Origin: Panorpa germanica
Lineage: Eukaryota; Arthropoda; Insecta; Mecoptera; Panorpidae
Direction of reading: 5' to 3'
DNA: 64,000 nt
Assembly: GCA_963678705.1 (NCBI GenBank)
Contig: OY783206.1
Location: 10,675,807-10,739,806 of the forward strand
Position numbers and translations under genes: made by a program. Below, one piece after another: positions 1 to 14,040 of this stretch (positions are counted from its first letter, which is position 1; every line of letters begins with the position of its first letter). The notes beneath the pieces were generated by a model, which saw nothing but the letters and a program-made list of their open reading frames with translations, was not told where the DNA came from and did no database searches.

Positions 1-879
1 GCTTATATAATAAAAGTTATTTGCATTAAGAAATTTAATTAACAATATAAAATTTTTCTCTGATGTCATAAAATAAAAATTCCTCTAAAACAAAGCATTA
101 TATTGGTATAGTACGGCCCTGTGGTGCCAGCAACAGGGGTTAGACCATAAAAGAGGAAATGTGTAATGTATAAAAGCCATATAAACAAATAACACCATAA
201 ACTTGATCTCTATCGTTCGAAAAGCGGTTTCCACTTCCTTTATGGCTCTACCCATCGATAGCAGAGCCTTTGCTATTATAGAGGAATAAGTAGAATACGT
301 TGCGGGGTAATACAATCTTGAAACATAGCAACGCTGATGACTATATGCTCTAAAAACAAACACCATATTCACTCACTGGATGGGTATAGATGCTTACCTC
401 CCCCGCTTGTCCCTCTCACTGATTAACGCATTTAAGTAGAAATGAAAGACAAACTTATGTAAGTATAATATCATGGAATAAGAATACTTGTGTGGTGTAA
501 TGAGAGTAAAGTAATTAGGAATCAATAAAGAGATATTAGATAGCCAAACCAAAAATAAGGAAAACACCATTAGAAAATTGTTTTTGAAGTGAAACTTCTT
601 TACCTACAGTACATTCGGAATAATAAACGTCATATGGAATTTAAAACACGAAAACAAACTGTCATTTTTGTATAGTGTGTATAAATAGACTTTGGATCAA
701 TTTACGAAACTACGTAAAGTGAAACTATGTAAAGCAAGGGTGTATATAAGGGTGTACTGATGAAACTGAGTGAAATTATTTAAGGCGCTAATATTTAAAT
801 TAAATTAATTGCCTACACTTAAAATATGTAAAGAGATCATTTTTGTCAAAATATACAAAGGTAGTTTAAAAATTGAGTG

Positions 880-1528
880 ACATTTTTTACAATAAATAAT
901 TCTTTTTCAGGAAAAGAGCGCTTTATTTATCAACAGAGTCTCCTTTAAGCAAGATATACTTAGTCCAGCGGTTTTCTCAAAGATCTCAAAATAGGCGTTT
1001 CTTTCAGTTCTGTTTGAGATGACCTGGACCTCTTTGTTAAACTCAAATGTCTTACCGCCCAGCCATTTTTTCAGGTTTAGAAAACAGTTGACTGGAGAAT
1101 ATGCTAGATGGGGTAGCAGTTCGTAGCCTAATATATAGAGTCTTTTTAGAGCCATGGTCTTTGGCTACACACTCAATCACTTCACCAATTGCGCGGATAA
1201 TTTCTTCATGTAAAAATATTCATGTAAAATGTATCTGATAAGATGCAACTGCTCAATTGAGATGCCTACAGACTCAGCCGCCTCAGGTACTTTCATTCTC
1301 CGATCGTCCAATATCATTCTATGGATTTTAACAACTATTTGCTTACGACTTTTTTGGGCAATCTCAACGTTATTCTACTGGTAAAAACAACTCAACCAAC
1401 CACTGATTTACCTTTGAAATTGATGGTGTAGAATCCCCGGTGATGCATTATCAGCACACGATTCAGTGTTGCATTTAAAGTTACAGCGCGGGAAATTCAA
1501 AAGTCACTGACTTATCAAACTACCCTCG
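880..1528 (-). mobile_element. mariner deletion derivative (DD34D type)
   Basis: The right end has a terminal repeat reading, on the minus strand, CGAGGGTAGTTTGATAAG (ending at 1528), close to the end of the mariner at 47374. Downstream of it on the minus strand the frame gives mariner helix-turn-helix text such as ILDDRRMKVPEAAESVGIS, then jumps to the C-terminal region (ELLPHLAYSPVNCF, NLKKWLGGKTFEFNKEV) at 907-1155. The catalytic core between them is missing, and the SPD signature is altered to SPV. At about 650 bp against the usual 1.3 kb it is an inactive, internally deleted copy. The left border is not clear. Confidence 0.75.
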
Positions 1529-2479
1529 TCTCTCCAATAATATTGCCCCTCATTAAACAATTATTGGAATTTGATGTTCTTATAGCAATCAAAAACAAAT
1601 AAGGACATGGCTCACACCGTCATTATCGAATTATTTATCATACACATATTATATTTCTGAATTTACAAATGTATTGTATTTAGCGCATGACAAAGCCCAA
1701 TGTACGAGTATCTATATACCCTATACCCTACACCCAATAGTACAATTAAGGGACTAGCAATTCTTTTTGATTCTATCTGAAAAAATAAACAGTCTATGAA
1801 TATTTAATGATCTCTTTTTTCCCCGTAACGTAGCTAGTTAAAAGGCACAGCACAAAAAGGATGTTTATCCATTATAATTATTTTATTATATTATAAAATT
1901 AACACGACGGGCCGTCGTGAGCTGGGCTATTGTGTTGTCGCTCTCGTTCTGTTATCGTTCACCATTTTAGGTCGGCCGATGTACGACTACGATAGATTAC
2001 TTTCACAACAATGTAACATTTAATAACATTATGTGACGTGACGTTACGTTTGTCATTCGTCATCGTGACGCTATTAATCATTGGGTATTAAATACACAGG
2101 AATAAAAGACGACAGTTTAATGTTATATATTCAAATTATATTCTTTGTAGTCAACGTTTTATTATATCATTTGTAATGTGAATGAAGGTATTAGCGCGTG
2201 ATAATAAGAATGTATCAAGGATACTTGAATTATGCGAGCTTTGTTCGGGTGAGCTTTGTACTTAGAGCTTACATGGAATCGATTGATTTAGAGCTTTTTA
2301 CGTTGTGCTCCATATGAACTAAAACTACAAATAATTTTGGAATTTAATGCTAAGACAGTTCACTGATGACAAACTTAATCGAAAGTACAATTCTTTATTC
2401 TAATAATTACATACGAAACGTACACTCCGTATAGTAATAGTGTTTTTTTGAAGATTGTACCCATTACATGTAAGCTTTT

Positions 2480-2481
<2 letters not shown>

Positions 2482-2556
<75 letters not shown>
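2482..2556. repeat. (AT)n microsatellite
   Basis: About 37 uninterrupted AT units. The isoleucine/tyrosine open frames across it, on both strands, are artefacts of the repeat. Confidence 0.98.
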
Positions 2557-2558
<2 letters not shown>

Positions 2559-2844
2559 AGAAAATACTATCACGCTGTTGACAAATATGACGATGTTCAC
2601 TGCAAAGCGATCACTAAAGTGTACATCACATGCTAATGCGAACAAATCCCGACAACATATCACATGACTCAATAAGTTCGTAGGATGAAATATATTTATA
2701 TGATTTTATATAGTACCAATCTGCAAATGATGTAATTGATACTGCAAATGATACTTTTGTAATTTTCAAAACAATGAAAAAATCTGAATTTCGTGTGTTG
2801 AAAAATCATCGCTTCTTAATAAAATAAGAAGAATCTTACTCATA

Positions 2845-3140
2845 CCTACTTCTTCAAAAGAGAACCACAACCAATATGTGAACAATGTAACAGACCACTA
2901 ACGGTAAAGCATATTCTTTTTCAATGCTCAGGGTACTCATTGCACAGACAAAAATGTAATAGGCTGATATTTGAAAGCAGGGAAAATCTGAAAAACCTTA
3001 TTGACTTTATAAATAAAAACAATTTAATCTGTATATTTTAAGTATGTTTATAAGTTGTAAATTATGTATTGTATATGTATATATTGTTTTAAAAGGTAAT
3101 AACTTTTGAAAGTAGATGCACTCCAATAAATCTTAAAAAA
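2845..3140 (+). mobile_element. 5'-truncated LINE tail, family A (jockey/CR1-like)
   Basis: The frame starting near 2861 reads EPQPICEQCNRPLTVKHILF followed by QCSGYSLHRQKCNRLIF and NLKNLIDFINKNNLICIF, then a stop. The C-x2-C...H...C pattern is the zinc-binding motif at the end of many non-LTR reverse transcriptases. A short 3' UTR ends with a tail containing GATGCACT and AATAAATCTTAAAAA. Related tails are at 22605-22880 and 43545-43835. Confidence 0.75.
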
Positions 3141-5046
3141 AGATAAAAGAGTGAGTCCGAATAATACATTTCAAGCCAAAGATTTGCTTGAGTGACTATA
3201 AAATTGCTAAGTTTCTATAGTAAAAGAAAGCTGTCTTACACAATATCATCTTTAAACTTGTATATCCTTTTTACCTACAAGTCAAACAATCTATAAATCA
3301 GACAAAATTTAGCAAATTTATTCATCAACAAAATATCAGCTTTTTTTAATCTATGTGGTATATCTTATTTTTTTTTGTATTAACTACGAGAATTTACAAA
3401 CTATCAAACTAACGATACTTTTTAAATTTCTAAATAAGTACGGTTTTAGTTACTAATATAATTATGTAAAAATAATAGCTTCAGTTATAATACACTATGT
3501 TCTATGTACTGATTTCATCATAGCGAACTATCAAAGATGTCGTCGAAATAAATCTTACATCACTAGAGACTCTCTTTAAGATGTAATGATTTAGATAATA
3601 AAATCTTCCCAAGTAAAATGTTTATACCGTTTTGTTCATTACATCTCACTAACTACAAACATGTATACAAAATGTTTTATAGCTACTTAAATAAAAAGTA
3701 GAATATTTATTACTTAAGTAATAAAATATTATGTTTTTAAAAGTAAAACTTTTAAAATAGTAACTATAAAATGAAGACTAGTGATCTAGTTCAGAGATGC
3801 ACAATCGTAGGTTTATAAATAAATCAATAATCACAGAAATAAATTCTCAAATTTTCCTTTGCTCATTCGGAAAATAGTTGTGCATCACTGACATCGCCAC
3901 AGTAAACTGCTTTCAGTTCAATTTGATTGAGAAATAAATATAAAAATTTCGCTATAAACTGAATCTCTATAATCTGTTAGGTTAATAGGAGAAATACGTT
4001 TAATATCATTTGGAGAGCGTTCTTACTTTTTAATGATTACCTATGTCATACGGCAAAACGCCAAGTGATACAGACGTTTACCCAGAATCCTAGGTAGGTC
4101 AGGATTTATATCCTTTATATTTATGTCCAGGATCGTTGAGGTTTCAAAATCTCTGCTTAAATATTCTGGTTACGTTTACAAATGCATTCAAGGGTTTTTT
4201 TCGTCTTGTAACAATGTTATAAATCAGCGGTTAGCAACCTGTTGCCGGCGTTTGTTAGTGCAATGTAATAACTCTACGTCTTTATGAGTAAACGTTTAAT
4301 AAATTATACAATGTAATTGTTCAAATTTGTACAAACTTTGAAAGAGAGCCATTCGTATATAGTACACTCATATTCAAAGTTAATGATAAATTTTAAAACT
4401 CTTATTGTAAACTATATTACTTCCAAGAGTGAATCTAACTCTACAGTTAATTAAATAAGTAAGATAGAAATAAATAAATAAAGCTGCTTTTGTGCCACCT
4501 CAAAGATTACAAACAGCCTTGCACAATTTTTTTCTTGTATAAGGTTTTTTTTAACTATTTACGCTAAAGGGATATGAGTTACTTTGCACACGAGACCTGT
4601 AATGTCGTCCGTACACACATATAATGAATTACCCAGGTATAAAATGAATCTTTTAAATAAAGATAATTTTCTAACTGGGACTTAAATTAATAACATTGAA
4701 ACTATCTTATTGCATCCTACCAAGTTTGATACAGCACGGTTAATGCAATCTTCTATTTGAGAGTAAAAAGTGAATCCTCAAATTAAATTGTAGCAAGCTG
4801 GTATGTTTTGAAACTGCATTGTTTAAACAAATTGCTCTCTCGAGCGAGCAAATGAACGTTGAAATTTGCTGGCAAGTTTTAAATTTCACTATTAAGACAA
4901 TTTTTTATCTGAGAGGTAGAAAACAAACCTTTTTTTTAGCTTGGAGCAAAGTATAGGATAAAGTCATCCTTAAAAGAAGTTGTCCCCTATAAATCTGCGA
5001 ACTAATGTAAATAGCAGCGAATAAGATATAATTCTATTACTTATCG

Positions 5047-5070
5047 TATATATATATATATATATATATA
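5047..5070. repeat. (AT)n microsatellite
   Basis: Short uninterrupted AT run next to a MITE terminal fragment. Confidence 0.9.
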
Positions 5071-5081
5071 CGGCTCATATG

Positions 5082-5130
5082 ATCTCTTTTAAGCATGGGT
5101 GACCGCCAATCTTTCGTAATTTGAACTATA
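5082..5130. repeat. MITE family 1 terminal fragment
   Basis: AAGCATGGGTGACCGCCAAT followed by CTTTCGTAATTTGAACTATA is the right end of the family. No matching left end was found nearby. Confidence 0.55.
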
Positions 5131-5554
5131 GCAAGTATGAAGCTGCGAAGAAAATGAATCTACGAAGTAGCTTGTAAAACTATGTGGCAAGATTTAATGC
5201 TTAACATCTTGTATTGTAAATTATTTATCCCGAATTTAAAGAAACGCGTTATGGTAGTGTTTTGGAAGGTCATTATCTTAAAAACTGTAAAAAACGTATG
5301 TAGACAATAGATGCTATACTAATATTACTAATTTTATTAGAATGTGTTGCATTCTTCTATTAAACAGTCATTTTACATTTGTAGGAAAGTGCACTATAGA
5401 AACTGCACTGAGATTACAGCAACTTACAAGTATATAATTATTTATTTCCAGGAAATTAATACAATTAGTTACTTATATTTTAAAAGGAATTAAATGGGTT
5501 ATGTACAATGATCTACATTTTATAAAAATAACATCTACATGAGGCTTGCTAACC

Positions 5555-5640
5555 TATTCTTTTATTTATTTATTTATTTTTTTTTTATTAAGCTTTGGCT
5601 TATTCAGCCTTCTTGCTCTATTATTACATTTACAAGTATT
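5555..5640 (-). mobile_element. Probable retroelement 3' tail (minus strand)
   Basis: The minus strand has GAAGGCTGAATAAGCCAAAG followed by an A-rich tail with AAATAAATAAATAAA, like a retroelement end. Nothing coding is attached. Confidence 0.35.
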
Positions 5641-6195
5641 TAAGTATTACAAGTATTACATTTTATAATCCATAAAAATTATTTATAAATATACATATAA
5701 CACTATATCTACTCTATTGTTTTTTTACTCTTGTTTTTTTTTTGATTACTATTCTTTTAGCTAATATGTATCGTGTCAAAAAATATAAGAACACTGTTCC
5801 AACTGGTTGTAAACACCTGTATATGTATTATATATTTAACTGTAACTCTAACAAAAGAATATCACAAAAACAAATATTATTTATGAGTCTAAAAGCCTCA
5901 GGAGAAAAAAAATAGTTAAATGAAATGTGTGGTGGGTATCAGCACGTAGCTTTAAATGGGCCAAGGGTTGGAGGAGTGGTGGTGAGGTGGGGTTGGCAGC
6001 TCCATGGCCAAAGAAGTGATATACTTTATGGGTGATTTATTTTAATTTTATATTTTTTGTATAATTTTAAAGTATAAAACCTTATTCATAAAGAAACATA
6101 GAAAAACGTTGGGAGGTATTTTTAGTTAAACGATAAGAAAAATAACAAAAAAATTGCGTTGTTTTTATTTCAGTTATTTTGTTTGGTTAGATGTG

Positions 6196-6254
6196 TGTAT
6201 GTATGTATGTATGTATGTAGCGTACAAAACAAAACAAAACAAAGCAAAGCAAAG
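6196..6254. repeat. TATG and AAAAC/AAAGC short tandem repeats
   Basis: TGTATGTATGTATGTATG is followed within a few bases by three AAAAC units and three AAAGC-type units. The open frame over it is not convincing as a gene. Confidence 0.85.
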
Positions 6255-6689
6255 TCGTAGCATAAAAGCACAATACATGTTGTTTTCGTTTAGCGAAAAT
6301 GAAAATGACACGCCAACAACTTTAAAATTCATTTCACTGAAACTTTTTAGCTCTTACATTGTACAAGCAAGCAATTATATAATACGGAAGTTAAATTATG
6401 TAACATTGTTTACTTTTAATTTTAAAGACTTTAAGAAGATTTTCCAGTCTAAAGCATTTCTGTTCAGAACTTAGGTCATAAAGATTTAGAAAGTTTAAAA
6501 AATATTACAAATAGAAATGTATAACACCCTTTCTTGTTCGTAGCTAGAAAATTACCTTGCACCTTTAGTAGATGTACTTAAAGAATGTAAGCCACTATAT
6601 TTGATCCCTCTATTTTTAAACTATTATGTGTCTACACCACTGCCTAATAAGTTTATGATTATTTAAGTACATAATCAATTAACGTTGAT

Positions 6690-6790
6690 AACAATTAAAC
6701 GCAGAAAATATAAATCAGGTCCGGGGATCAAACTCGAATGCACTATGTTGTCCTAACCCATTTACAGGGGCGGGCTTAGCCATTGCGAGT
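6690..6790 (-). mobile_element. SINE-like fragment with B-box candidate
   Basis: The minus strand contains GAGTTTGATCCCCGGACC, similar to a tRNA-type B box and to the head of the 36629 element. It is next to a GC-rich patch with imperfectly repeated TTGCGAGGCAC and CCGGGC units (6780-6845). Borders are unclear. Confidence 0.35.
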
Positions 6791-8854
6791 CCCCGGGCAG
6801 CAGATCATTGCGAGGCACCGGGCGGCAGAACTTTGCGAGGCACTTGTTCTTTGTATAATTTATGTAAATTGTAAGTAAGTATGTTTGATGATAATTGACA
6901 AGAAATAAAATTGTGTATTGGTAGTTTTATAAACGTTAACAAGCACAAAGATGACAAATATTAATGATGATAAACTAAGGTGCATGAATGCCTTAAAAGA
7001 TATACGCAGTGATTCACGTGGGTTTTCTAAAGAGCGAGACGCGAGATTCAAATACATATATAGTAAAGAATTTTTCAGCTTGTTGCCACCCCCTAAGGCC
7101 GCCTCTGCCCATTTATTTCACATAATTCAATACGAATGATTGACGATCTTCGAAAGAAACCAGTTTTACATATAGGAAATTATTACAACGTTCTGCGGAA
7201 CTGCTTATGGCTTTCTAAAATTTAATTCAATTATCCAAGTCTTTAAGACCCAATTATCACACTTGCTAGCTTGCTACTAACTAATTCCAAAGTTCATTTT
7301 TAATTTCTCCTACAAGTGTCCGTGCTAGTTAACTACAAGCTAATGAACGAGTTACATTTCTTAACATTTTTTCATGAATATCTTTAACAAATTAAAATTA
7401 ACTTATTTAAAGTTAACAGATTTTATATCTAGATACAGTTTCAATTATAGATACAACGAAGTAGATACTTTTTCATATATAATACCAGCCTCTAAATGGT
7501 TAACCTTTCTAGATAAATTACAAAATTGTTCTTGTGTAAATAATTTTGCAAAGAGAAGACTTAAAATTCATTTCTAGACTAAAAATATCAGCTTAACATA
7601 AAATTACATATGTATTTGATATACATATATTTACAAATATGCTAAACATGTTTCCATGTTTACTGCCACATCATTATAACAGCTACGAATTTTATATGCA
7701 AACAAACAAGAAAACAAAAGAAGAGATTAAATATTGTATTCAGTTAAATTCACAATGGAAATAATTAACTAGTATCTGTAGAAGAGTATTGCCAGATTGT
7801 CGTATATTTCTATCTCGTTCTTTCTTAATAGAATATTACAAACAGATATAATGTGACTTTATTATTTGCAAATATATTTGTAGGGAAGTTTCATATAAAT
7901 TAAACAATATCTTTGTATTTAAGGTAGTCATAGTAAGCTATAGAATATTACGATAATTGAATTGAATTGAATGCATTGATAATAAAATTGCTATGTATTC
8001 ATTACACCAGTGTTGCCAGATTGTCGTCTTCAATTCGAATTATTATTGTCTTCATTAGTATGGATTTCTATACTCTATGAATTACGTGATGTGAATTAAA
8101 ATGACAGGCGAAATTTAAAATGTATTATTCCTTGAATATTTGATAATATGAACCATATGGCAGTGAGGGGGAGGGTGCACCACCTTCGTAATAAAAGAAA
8201 AAAGTACTTAATGTTTTAAACTACGGTAATTGTAAAAACAAAACAATTGTAAAACAATTAATTTGAACCATAAGTGACGACTGTATCCAAGAAATGTTAA
8301 TGAATAAAAGTATCAACTTTAAAAAGGTTAATTTTGACGTCACATGCAGAGTGTGGGAACGAGACAAATGTAGAAGTCGTAAATTGCGTGACGTCACATA
8401 TAAATTTTTTATCTAAAATTCGAGTTCAAAAAAAGAAAACTAAAATGTAAAATAAGACTAAAAATATTTTTTTTTTATTAAAATGAATGTGTGACAAGAT
8501 GTAAAAATGAGGACGGGGGATTAAAAAACTATGAAATTTGTGTGTTATTTGTAAATGATCACTTAGAAGATGAATCAATGAATCAATGAATCAATACCAA
8601 AGCATTCTACTTCGATTTCAGATTTCCAGGGTAGTTACCGTCTCCTTTTACAGCGGTATTGTATTGGATTGCAGGGTTGATCAAGGCTCGACGAAATGAA
8701 TCCAAAAATGTTTATAAGAATTTACAATATGGTATAGGATCACTGTCAAATGAAAACGAAAGGACTTAGTAGAGATAGTAGGCATTTCAAAAAGTCAATA
8801 ATTTGAACATGAAAATGTGTATGTGAACAAGGGAGAATGCGAATGCAGTCCAAT

Positions 8855-9090
8855 TCGCAGAAAATGTTATAGCATCAGTTTTTTGGAAAACACATGCCAC
8901 AATCTTCATTGATTATCTTCAAAATGAAAGACAATCAACGGTGGGTATTGTACAACATTTGAATGTTGAAATCGTCCGCATTTGACGAAAAGAAAGGTGT
9001 GTAATTCATCAACCTATAAAATAAATAAAGTTTGAGTTGTGAGTCTGTCTCACACATCTTACTCGTCAGATTTAGCTGCGTCGTGGTAAA
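8855..9090 (+). mobile_element. mariner transposase remnant
   Basis: Plus-strand translation with interruptions gives ENVIASVFWKTHATIFIDYL from about 8859. This is the mariner block around the second catalytic aspartate (usual form VFWDxxGxxxIDYL, here D to K). RKERCVIHQ follows, then YSSDLAASW near 9060-9087, corresponding to YSPDLAxSD. Stops and frameshifts make it a dead fragment. It differs in sequence from the other mariners in the window, and no terminal repeats were recognised. Confidence 0.7.
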
Positions 9091-11104
9091 TGGTCCAGTG
9101 GTAAAAAAATTGCTAATAATAAAGAAGTGATAGTAAAGTAGTGACTGCCATTGGTGCTAATTTTGGCTCACTGCGCTGTACTTAATAATATTAATTTCTG
9201 GTACACAAAGAAAAGAATTGCACGTGGTTTGGAATTCATAAATAATTAATTCTCTTTATTAGAAATAAAACTCAAAACTATTTCCTTAAATAAACGAAGT
9301 ATTTTTGTTTTTAAAAAGAAAATCCTAGAATCATTTTCTATGAGTTTAGTTCATCCCATTTATTTTTCTATCAGTACCACAAAAGTATTTCTTTAAGAAT
9401 TGATGCAGAAATAATGTGGTACCTAAAATGTTAAACGCATGACTAAGATATATACAGGGTGGTGATAGTGAAATACAGTTGTATGGTATATGTTGTTCAG
9501 ATGTACTGTACAACATCTTCAGTCGTTTGGGTTCAGAATCTATGGGCTACAAAACAAAATTACCATAAAGTAATATGGTAGAACTGGAATATAGTTTACG
9601 AGATAAATATCTAAATCCATATAATAGCTAACACTCCCCCTGCCCACTTCATCCTCCTCTCCCGCTTTCTTACCGAATAATCGTAGCTTGAACGCTAGGC
9701 TCAATAGTTGCGTGTTAATAATGTAAGGTGTGTTACACCCATAAATACTGGTGCTGACTTCAGGGGTGTCCGATGTGTAGGGTTCAACTGAACAACACAT
9801 TTGTTACGTCACGTTTTGTTAAATTAAAGAGAAATTTAATATGTTGTTAGCTATTGATGGGGATGTTAATGTTGCTATCAGATGTATAGTTATCAGAATA
9901 TTCTCATTAAAACATATCTAAATTTTTTTACGACACGTGTTATACATCAACAATATTCGTTGTCACTTATAACTCTTCGCTTCATAAGAACAATTGTATC
10001 GCGTTTTCATTGAACGGTTACTGTTTTATCGACATACGAGATTTGTACTAACCACAAATAACTAACTAAATAAACATAATTTTTTTTATAAATATAAAAA
10101 GCAATTAGAGCAAAAGCAACGATTATTACAAAATCTTACCTCATGTAAATTTACAAACTCTTATGGATGCCTATGGCTCCATCTACAAACCGAGCTATAC
10201 GCTATACTACGTTACGCTCCTATATCACTAAACCATTATATAGTAGTTTGACGGGTTAGGAGGAAATCAATTTCGGATAATGGAGTGACAGGTCTACGCT
10301 ATGAAAGCTTGAAATATTTATCAGTTCCTGATAATCTAACATGGCGTACAGCGTAGAGCCAAGCAAACCAGTAGAGTTTCCAGCTGCCAGCTTTAGGCTG
10401 ACGTACGTAGAACCCAACCGTAGCCACAGCCGTAGCCCGTAGGCCGTATCACTCCTAGCGTTCCACGACATAACCCCTAAGTCCTATCTTCATTGTATTT
10501 CTTATATAATAAGTATTTCAACTGTAATATTACTTTCAGACATTAATTAACAGATATAAAAAAAATTCTATTGTTAACTGTTGAAGAAAATCAGATATAC
10601 TTGTTTTGCGGTAATACCCTGTCAGTCAAATGACGGAACGGGGCCGGGGCCGGGGCTGCGGCTAGGGCTAGGGCCTTCAAATGCGGAAGCGGAAGGCTTG
10701 TGCTCAGTTCGCTCTCAGTGTGGAACAGGTTGTTGTTCAATAGATATTTAATGGCTATACAGAGCCAAGGGAAGCACGAAATTCGTGTTTGTTTAAGTAC
10801 CGAGTTTTGTTTGTCTATAGTGTTACATGTTTTAGATTTTGTGTTTTATTTCTTGTTATAGTTTTATTACGATAATAAAATGGTTTCAATGGATTTGAGT
10901 TGACCGTGAATAACTACTATTTGCATCTAGGTTAAATAATTTGGTAATTGTTTTGCGGTTTTGACTTTGCGAAAGTTTAAAGCATGGTTCAACTCATGTT
11001 AACTGACTTAGATTATTATTGTCTTTTAAATTATTATAATGTACTTCACACTTGTATAAGATTAACATATTATAACCCTTCAATTTTGTTTGAGTACAGG
11101 AAGG

Positions 11105-11345
11105 AAATATCAAAGACATGGTGATTGGTATAGAAGATGCGTATAATTTATTTGTCATTAAAAAGTTCATTTACAGTAGTTCAGTTTCTCACAGTCGTTT
11201 ATATAAAATGTCTATTTCATTGGCTACAAATGGGGAGACCACTCTGTCTATCGGGATACAACTGAAGATAAAGTTGATGCCAACTATAATTGAAGTGAAT
11301 AGAGACGTTACAAAATAGGACATTTTACAAATTTGTTTACTGGAC
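11105..11345 (+). repeat. MITE family 3 copy
   Basis: GAAGATGCGTATAATTTATT, TTCTCACAGTCGTTTATATA and AAGATAAAGTTGATGCCAAC match the family seen at 31627, 45356 and 50385, ending in TTGTTTACTGG. The left end is diverged. Confidence 0.6.
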
Positions 11346-13767
11346 TTAAAAACTGAAGCTTTGTGAAACGAGTTATGCAAAATTACAGTATTAGCCGTAA
11401 ACGTGTTGAGTTTGATTGTAAAAATAAATAGCGATGTGGCGCAAGCCGTAGTAAAATTTACTAACAGTATTAATATATAATTTATGTATATATGGTACAT
11501 TAAATATTTTGCATTTAGTATGGCAGCTTAATTATTTTTATACTACGACTTAAGGTAACATTTATATTTTTAATTTTTTACAAGATGGTTGAATAAGTCA
11601 AAACCTACATGAATATAAAAAAGCTATTATACTGTAAGATTAAAATAATGCAACTGATCATGCTACAGCGCCTCCCTTTCCCACCCTGCGAGTTCAATAT
11701 CAAAGTTCAGTATCAAACCTGTAAGAATGTAAACATACACCTGTAACATTCTAATACACGAGTATAATATACACCAGATACAGTTTTATAACAATCAAAA
11801 ATTGTAGAATGGGAGATAAATATCTCGATATATCTTTCTAGCTCCAGCACTTCACTAACAAGTTCATTTAAGCGCTGTCGCTCTAAGCAACTCCTGTCGT
11901 AAGCAAATACTTCGATTTGTTGTCAATATCAACGTCAGTTAAGATAAGAACAGTGTTGGCATAATGAAGTATATACTTTAATTATCATAATGACTTGAAG
12001 TTACAAACACTGCAAAAGTTATTATTGCACTAGATCATTAGGTGTACTAGCTAAAGTCTACAGACACGACACCAACGACACAGATGACAACTAACTGAAA
12101 TGGATTCGATTTTCAAAAACACGCGCGTATTTGAATTTATAATGTTATATTGTTTTGTGTGTTTAAAATGAAGTCTGTAAAAAGTGTAAACCTTCTTTTT
12201 ATTTTAATTAAGACTGTTCTTAATTATTAAGTTACAACACAGTGTTAAAGTAAAAATAATTACTCCGCTCGGTAATTAAAAGAACCCAAGTCGCTTGCGT
12301 GTGGTACGTCACATATAAAAGGTTTGAGTATCATACTCCCTTCCCTTTATTCACTCGCTCGTACCTACAAATTTGTACATTTGGCGTTATTGTTCCAAAG
12401 CAAAGTTTCGTTTCATCCCCAATCACGCCCTTACTAGTTTGTATCCATTGGCATTAAAAGCTGGAGAGGAAAAGATTGCATCAGTGCAGACGTGCTTAAA
12501 GTTTCAACACCTGAATCGTAGCTACAAATTGTTATATTTAAATTGAATTATTGGAGATGTTTCTGTAGATTAAAGAGGAACAGGTGTGAACGTTCCAAGG
12601 AGCAATAGAATTTTTATATTTTCCATATTACACAAACGTAACACAATGCTTTATCTGTCCTCACTAGACCAGGTTATGCGCTAGAGCCGTTTAACAAGCT
12701 CATTAACTAATTCATCATATCTCTTCATACTTATGACATTGAATAACGTAGTTATAATTTTCTCCGTCAGGGAACATTCATGTAATTAATAATAATGACG
12801 TAATAATTAATAAATCATATTAAGTAACTATGGTTAATATATAGTGTATAATATTAGTTGTAATATAATTTGTTAGATGTCACTAACAGCACCACAAATC
12901 ACTGATTCATTCCCCCCTCTTGTCTTGTCAATTAACATCTTATCATTATCTAATTAGTATGCTCCCTAATATGAATTACGTTGATTAAATGAATTATTAT
13001 TATGTGTAATTGAGACAGATGATTTTATTATGTAGTATTTTTGTGATAGGTAAGATAATAATAGTAATAATCGATATTATTACAAAGAAGTTATTCATTA
13101 CGTTAAAGAATTTAGAACAACGATTTACAAATAGCTCAATTAGTTCAATAAATACGATACAATTGCTAAGAGTATTGATGCTTGATTTTGTAACATATAC
13201 TGATATTTCTAGAATTGTCCTAATAACCTAATTATGAAACTTTAGTCAGTTAATCAATAGGACTACATCTATTTTAAGACCCTTCTGGTTATAACATACT
13301 AGTGCTAGCTCAACCGTATTGTCAATTTCCAAAGCACCATATAATTACCATAATAGATTCACGTGTCAGTCAGTTGGGTACTTCTCGTACTACTCTCCTT
13401 CCATAGATATCAACTACCCCTTCCCCACTTCCCCACAGCTTCCATCCATTCATTTACAGCATCAGATTCAGACAGCTGGTAACAGGTATCAGCTATTTCT
13501 AATGAATAAATGGTACACTCGCTGGATTACACTCATTCCAGTGTGACCACTCACAAGCAGATATAATTTACAGAAAAATAAAGGTGCATCTAAATGAGTC
13601 AAAGTATTTGTCACCAGATTTAAATAGCACGAGCACACAAATATTAAACTGTAGAGGATTGAATTTAATCAACTGTATTGGCGAATGTTTAAAACATATG
13701 ACTTTACCATACAATATGAAATATAATAGTTTAAGACCATAATGTTTGCGTAAATGTACATTTATAA

Positions 13768-14040
13768 TCTTAATATATATAAATTACGTGTCACGTTGTT
13801 TGTCCGCGATGGACTCCTAAACTACTTAACCGATTTTAATCAAATTTGTACACCGTGTGCAGTTTGATCCAACTGGAAAGATAGGATAGCTTACATCTCA
13901 ATTTATGATTGCAATATTATCTTATTGCAAATTATTTGTCTATTAATTATCTAGATTGAGTAAATATTCAATAGATGACGCTATGTAATGTAATATGACA
14001 AAAACGTTAGACACAGCAACGCGTGGCCGGGACAGCTAGT
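13768..14040 (+). mobile_element. Short non-autonomous Helitron
   Basis: It starts TCTTAATATATATAAATT after an A and ends GTGGCCGGGACAGCTAG before a T, fitting the 5'-TC...CTAG-3' and A|T insertion rules of Helitrons. Inside, TGTCCGCGATGGACTCCTAA, AACCGATTTTAATCAAATTT and ACGCTATG are text I know from small Helitrons widespread in Lepidoptera and some other insects. It is 273 bp and non-coding. Confidence 0.8.

Noticed and set aside
907-1155. 82-residue minus-strand frame as a gene
   Set aside because: It is the C-terminal piece of a deleted mariner transposase.
2448-2672. Tyr/Ile-rich open frames on both strands
   Set aside because: They are translations of the (AT) microsatellite.
10150-10700. 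GC-richer stretch with CGTAGCC and GGGGCCG repeats as a gene or CpG island
   Set aside because: Open frames are short and show no domain. The repeated units look like simple or transposon-derived sequence, with no splice-site or family evidence.
12300-12370. Promoter at TATAAAAG near 12313
   Set aside because: No open frame or exon follows, and single TATA-like words are common in AT-rich introns.
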